DNA from: Pseudomonas segetis
GTDB taxonomy: Bacteria > Pseudomonadota > Gammaproteobacteria > Pseudomonadales > Pseudomonadaceae
Reading direction: 5' to 3'
DNA length: 64,000 bases
Assembly (NCBI RefSeq): GCF_900188155.1
Contig: NZ_FZOG01000002.1
Span: forward strand, 263,845 to 327,844
The position numbers were made by a program, and so were the translations under genes. Below the pieces are notes generated by a model that did no database searches, was not told the origin of the DNA, and saw only the letters and a program-made list of their open reading frames with translations. Every line of letters begins with the position of its first letter. Positions within the stretch are counted from its first letter, which is position 1. Shown here piece after piece: positions 62,956 through 64,000 of this stretch.

Positions 62956-63429
62956 TTATGTCCGCGCGGCCTGAAACTGCGCCAGCCCCTTGGCTGCCTG
63001 GCCACGAATAGCCTTGTGCACCAGGGGTGTCCAGCCCAGTAGTCGCCCCTTGAGGCCCAAGGCCTGGGCAGCCCAGCGCCAAAGGTCAAACTGGTCACGA
63101 TGTTCGACTATCTTGCCATCGGCGAACTTGAAATGGGCGTTGATACGATTGACCACGGTGTTACCCGTCGGGCTGAACACATAGGTTGCCACCCACTGCG
63201 CACTGCCCCGCTGTTCGTCGGCCTGGATATTATCGAAGCTCAAGCTGAAGTCCGTGGCGCGCTGAGTCAGCATGCGCCACATATCAACGGCATCTTCGCC
63301 GCGCAAATCGGGAAATACCGGGTCGCTAAAGCGCACATCACTTGCGTAGCAATTCGCCATGGCTTCGGCATCGAGTTGCTGGAAAGCAGTATAAAAATCT
63401 TGAATGAGTCGGCCGTTGGCAGGGTTCAT
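62956..63429 (-). CDS. NTF2-like/SnoaL-type protein
   Basis: Small cytoplasmic protein of 157 residues with an NTF2-like cone fold. 'FYTAFQQLDAEAMANCYASDVRFSDPVFPDLRGEDAVDMWRML' spans the helices and first strands; 'WVATYVFSPTGNTVVNRINAHFKFADGKIVEHRDQFDLWRWA' follows the second half (only parts of each are quoted exactly in the family pattern: 'CYASDVRFSDPVF' and 'FKFADGKIVEHRD'). These proteins are usually enzymes or ligand binders of unknown substrate. GGAGACA precedes the start. No close neighbour relation is evident. Confidence 0.85.
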   Translation of the reverse strand: MNPANGRLIQDFYTAFQQLDAEAMANCYASDVRFSDPVFPDLRGEDAVDMWRMLTQRATDFSLSFDNIQADEQRGSAQWVATYVFSPTGNTVVNRINAHFKFADGKIVEHRDQFDLWRWAAQALGLKGRLLGWTPLVHKAIRGQAAKGLAQFQAART

Positions 63430-63544
63430 TGGGTAATTGTCTCCATGATTCTTATTAGACTAGCCCGAAGTCCGTATTAATGCCCATGGGCAGATTGAGC
63501 AGTAGCGATGTATAAATCCTTGCCTCGACTGGCCGCGCGCCCCA

Positions 63545-63570
63545 CAAAAAAGGGAGCCATAAGGCTCCCT
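63545..63570 (-). terminator. Intrinsic terminator of the amino-acid ABC operon
   Basis: AGGGAGCC (63551-63558) pairs with GGCTCCCT (63563-63570) around ATAA. On the minus strand the stem is followed by TTTTTTG, a good U-run. It lies 17 bases past the ATPase gene stop. Confidence 0.93.
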
Positions 63571-63587
63571 TGTCAAGGCACTGACGA

Positions 63588-64000
63588 TCAGTGCAGGATC
63601 TGGCTGAGGAACAACTGGGTCCGCTCGTTCTCCGGGTTGGTGAAGAACTTGTCGGGTTCAGCCTGTTCGACGATCTCACCCTTGTCCATAAAGATCACAC
63701 GGTTGGCCACCGTACGCGCGAAACCCATTTCGTGGGTCACGCAGAGCATGGTCATGCCGTCTTCGGCGAGGCCGATCATGGTGTCCAATACTTCCTTGAC
63801 CATTTCCGGATCAAGGGCCGAGGTAGGTTCGTCGAACAGCATGATTTTTGGCTTCATGCACAAGGCACGGGCAATGGCCACACGCTGCTGCTGGCCGCCC
63901 GACAACTGTCCGGGAAACTTATTTGCCTGCTCCGGAATGCGTACACGCTCTAGATAGTGCATGGCGATTTCCTCTGCCTGACGCTTGGGCATCTTGCGAA
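63588..64000 (-). CDS. aapP: Amino-acid ABC transporter ATP-binding protein (AapP-like), 5' end outside the window
   Basis: C-terminal 137 residues of a polar/general amino-acid ABC transporter ATPase; the N-terminus with Walker A is outside the right edge. Visible are the signature '[15 protein letters not shown]', Walker B '[13 protein letters not shown]', the D-loop, and the switch His in '[19 protein letters not shown]'. The sequence is almost identical in pattern to AapP/GltL. It ends with the terminator after position 63588 on the minus strand, so it is the last gene of its operon; the permease and binding-protein genes should lie beyond the edge. The frame continues upstream of the Met at 63992 ('[10 protein letters not shown]'). 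Confidence 0.95.
   Translation of the reverse strand, partial: RKMPKRQAEEIAMHYLERVRIPEQANKFPGQLSGGQQQRVAIARALCMKPKIMLFDEPTSALDPEMVKEVLDTMIGLAEDGMTMLCVTHEMGFARTVANRVIFMDKGEIVEQAEPDKFFTNPENERTQLFLSQILH

Overview
The window is a chromosomal segment of a Pseudomonas-type gammaproteobacterium. The evidence is gene order and protein similarity to families I know: lptG-lptF divergent from pepA-holC-valS, a fused mnhA/B antiporter subunit, a 714-residue DinG, CapB-type cold-shock protein, DUF6231, YchJ, RlmF, Pcs, and AapP at the right edge. I see no rRNA, tRNA, CRISPR array, prophage or intact insertion sequence. Coding density is high and most genes are housekeeping or envelope genes.

Layout. 1-5.4 kb: a multisubunit Na+/H+ antiporter operon on the minus strand, read AB-C-D-E-F and cut by the left edge. 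5.9-10.5 kb: a glycine-zipper lipoprotein, then a D-glycerate-type module (CdaR regulator, GntP permease, glycerate kinase). 10.5-18 kb: pdxH, an OmpA lipoprotein, an EstB-like serine hydrolase, a secreted agarase-like glycoside hydrolase and dinG. 18-26.5 kb: small membrane and envelope proteins, a KefB/C-like antiporter, two SEC-C zinc-motif proteins and a cold-shock gene. 26.7-35 kb: RDD protein, lptFG, pepA, holC and valS. 35-38.4 kb: two further Na+/H+ antiporters, NhaC and NhaD. 38.4-41.6 kb: small regulators and membrane proteins, rlmF, MarC. 42-49 kb: an amidase plus LysR gene, facing an overlapping symporter-amidohydrolase-CobW GTPase operon. 49-55.9 kb: small envelope genes, then sbcC and sbcD with a ZIP transporter gene between them, then an Lrp regulator. 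56-64 kb: yjeH, an encapsulated-ferritin-like protein, a TAXI protein, yejK, a GST, GIY-YIG, pcs, an NTF2-like protein and a truncated amino-acid ABC ATPase.

Two non-coding signals stand out. Upstream of nhaD is a compact structured RNA (about 36922-37000) with a closing GGGCC/GGCCC helix and a core that I recognise as the nhaA-I (Li+/Na+-type) riboswitch class, in a location that fits that role. Second, four intergenic segments (11967-12092, 26551-26738, 36608-36723, 61423-61719) share related ends, consensus about AGGAAnnnTCTGAAAA, inverted at the two termini. Three of them also share internal sequence. They look like a family of miniature non-autonomous mobile elements (MITE-like), one of which abuts the ribosome binding site of the GST gene.

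The window is rich in cation handling: an Mnh complex, NhaC, NhaD with its riboswitch, a CPA2 antiporter, a ZIP transporter and a CobW-type metallochaperone GTPase. The most interesting protein-level items are the stand-alone EncFtn-like ferritin with no encapsulin nearby, the symporter/amidohydrolase/metallochaperone operon, and the membrane-anchored TAXI protein without a TRAP permease partner.
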